Positions 6,258 to 6,629 of a stretch of 6,629 nt of DNA are shown here, piece by piece; the first letter of the stretch is position 1, and each line of letters opens with the position of its first letter. The stretch covers positions 1 to 6,629 of the forward strand of contig CAYXZO010000094.1 in the NCBI GenBank assembly GCA_964469505.1. The letters run 5' to 3'. This DNA is from CAYXZO01 sp964469505 (GTDB lineage: Bacteria; Fidelibacterota; UBA8477; JABMPR01). A program made the position numbers and the translations under genes. A model generated the notes under the pieces. The model saw nothing but the letters and a program-made list of their open reading frames with translations. It ran no database searches and was not told the DNA's origin.

Positions 6258-6629
6258 GTGTTAAATAAAGCTCGCAAATTATTCGAAGCTGAAGGGTTGA
6301 TTTTCCTATATATTCAGGATGATTTAACCAATAAACTTAAAGAAGTGGACTATTGGGTTTTTGCCACCAGAGATGTCGAAGATTCCCCTTACGGTATAGA
6401 AGCATATATCGATGAAGCTGATAGTGAAGAGGTTGGCGAATATGCTATTATAGCCCATTCGGGCCATGGCTGGAATTCATACGCCCTCCAGTATTATTTG
6501 ATATACGATAAACTTGAAATGTTCTTGCATTTAGCCTGGGGTGGCGTGTATATGGATCATGAATTAACGACAAAACATGCCAATAAGTGTTTTATGAAGG
6601 CAAGTAGAATTATTGAGTTAGTTCAGCAG
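6258..6629 (+). CDS. Unrecognised protein, GTG start, 3' end outside window
   Basis: The frame is open from GTG 6258 to the last base, exactly 124 codons, with an in-frame TGA upstream at 6237-6239 and no ATG between that stop and the GTG. Composition looks like real coding sequence: an amphipathic first helix (LNKARKLFEAEG), an acidic middle (YIDEADSEEVGEY, 50-62), then an aromatic and histidine-rich block (AHSGHGWNSYALQYY, 66-80) and FLHLAWGGVYMDHE (89-102). No signal peptide or membrane segment is seen, so a soluble acidic cytoplasmic protein is likely. I do not recognise the family. Small acidic proteins next to toxin-like genes are sometimes immunity proteins, but nothing here shows that. 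It would be missed by a search demanding an ATG start or a complete gene. Reality of the gene fairly likely; function unknown. Confidence 0.6.
   Translation, partial: MLNKARKLFEAEGLIFLYIQDDLTNKLKEVDYWVFATRDVEDSPYGIEAYIDEADSEEVGEYAIIAHSGHGWNSYALQYYLIYDKLEMFLHLAWGGVYMDHELTTKHANKCFMKASRIIELVQQ

Noticed and set aside
6105..6621. Direct repeat TTGAGTTAG at 6105-6113 and 6613-6621 as attachment-site ends
   Set aside because: Nine AT-rich bases with no integrase or other boundary evidence, and the second copy is inside an open reading frame.

Overview
The window is a small defence-like gene cluster from a bacterium, with every credible gene on the + strand. Nothing in it fixes the taxon. Shine-Dalgarno-type start signals and the protein families point to Bacteria. 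The two large genes have mid-range to GC-rich composition, while the right third is distinctly AT-rich. As counted examples, bases 2461-2520 hold 38 G+C of 60 and bases 5221-5280 hold 11 of 60. The right part therefore probably has a different origin from the left.

Layout. (1) 2-1666: a large 3' part of an AlbA_2/RecG-like (COG2865-type) ATP-binding putative regulator. The reading frame runs off the left edge, so its true start is outside the window and the first ATG (146) is internal to the first domain. It continues with a GHKL-type ATPase-like domain and two C-terminal winged helices. (2) 1667-1728: a 62-base gap with two AATGnnnCATT dyads repeated at 15-base spacing, just before the ribosome binding site of the next gene. 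This is a candidate operator. (3) 1729-5127: an 1132-residue fusion of an N-terminal single-HxK phospholipase-D-type nuclease domain with a SNF2-like superfamily 2 DEAH helicase and an unassigned C-terminal region. (4) 5185-5940: an AT-rich gene for a HEPN protein resembling AbiU2, with an R-x5-H RNase motif. (5) 5941-6257: an AT-rich stretch without a large gene, holding two small ORFs of 36 and 40 codons. The second stops two bases before a GTG start. (6) 6258 to the right edge: an unrecognised reading frame, still open after 124 codons, that starts with GTG.

How they may work together (inference). The regulator and the nuclease-helicase lie close together on one strand and probably form one transcription unit, with the regulator, or a DNA-binding partner, acting at the repeats between them. 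The nuclease-helicase has the parts needed to translocate on and cut foreign DNA. The HEPN protein could be an independent RNA-targeting abortive-infection gene beside it. No methyltransferase, DUF499 ATPase, PglZ or other self/non-self marking component is visible. Either the system works without one or its other genes lie to the left of the window.
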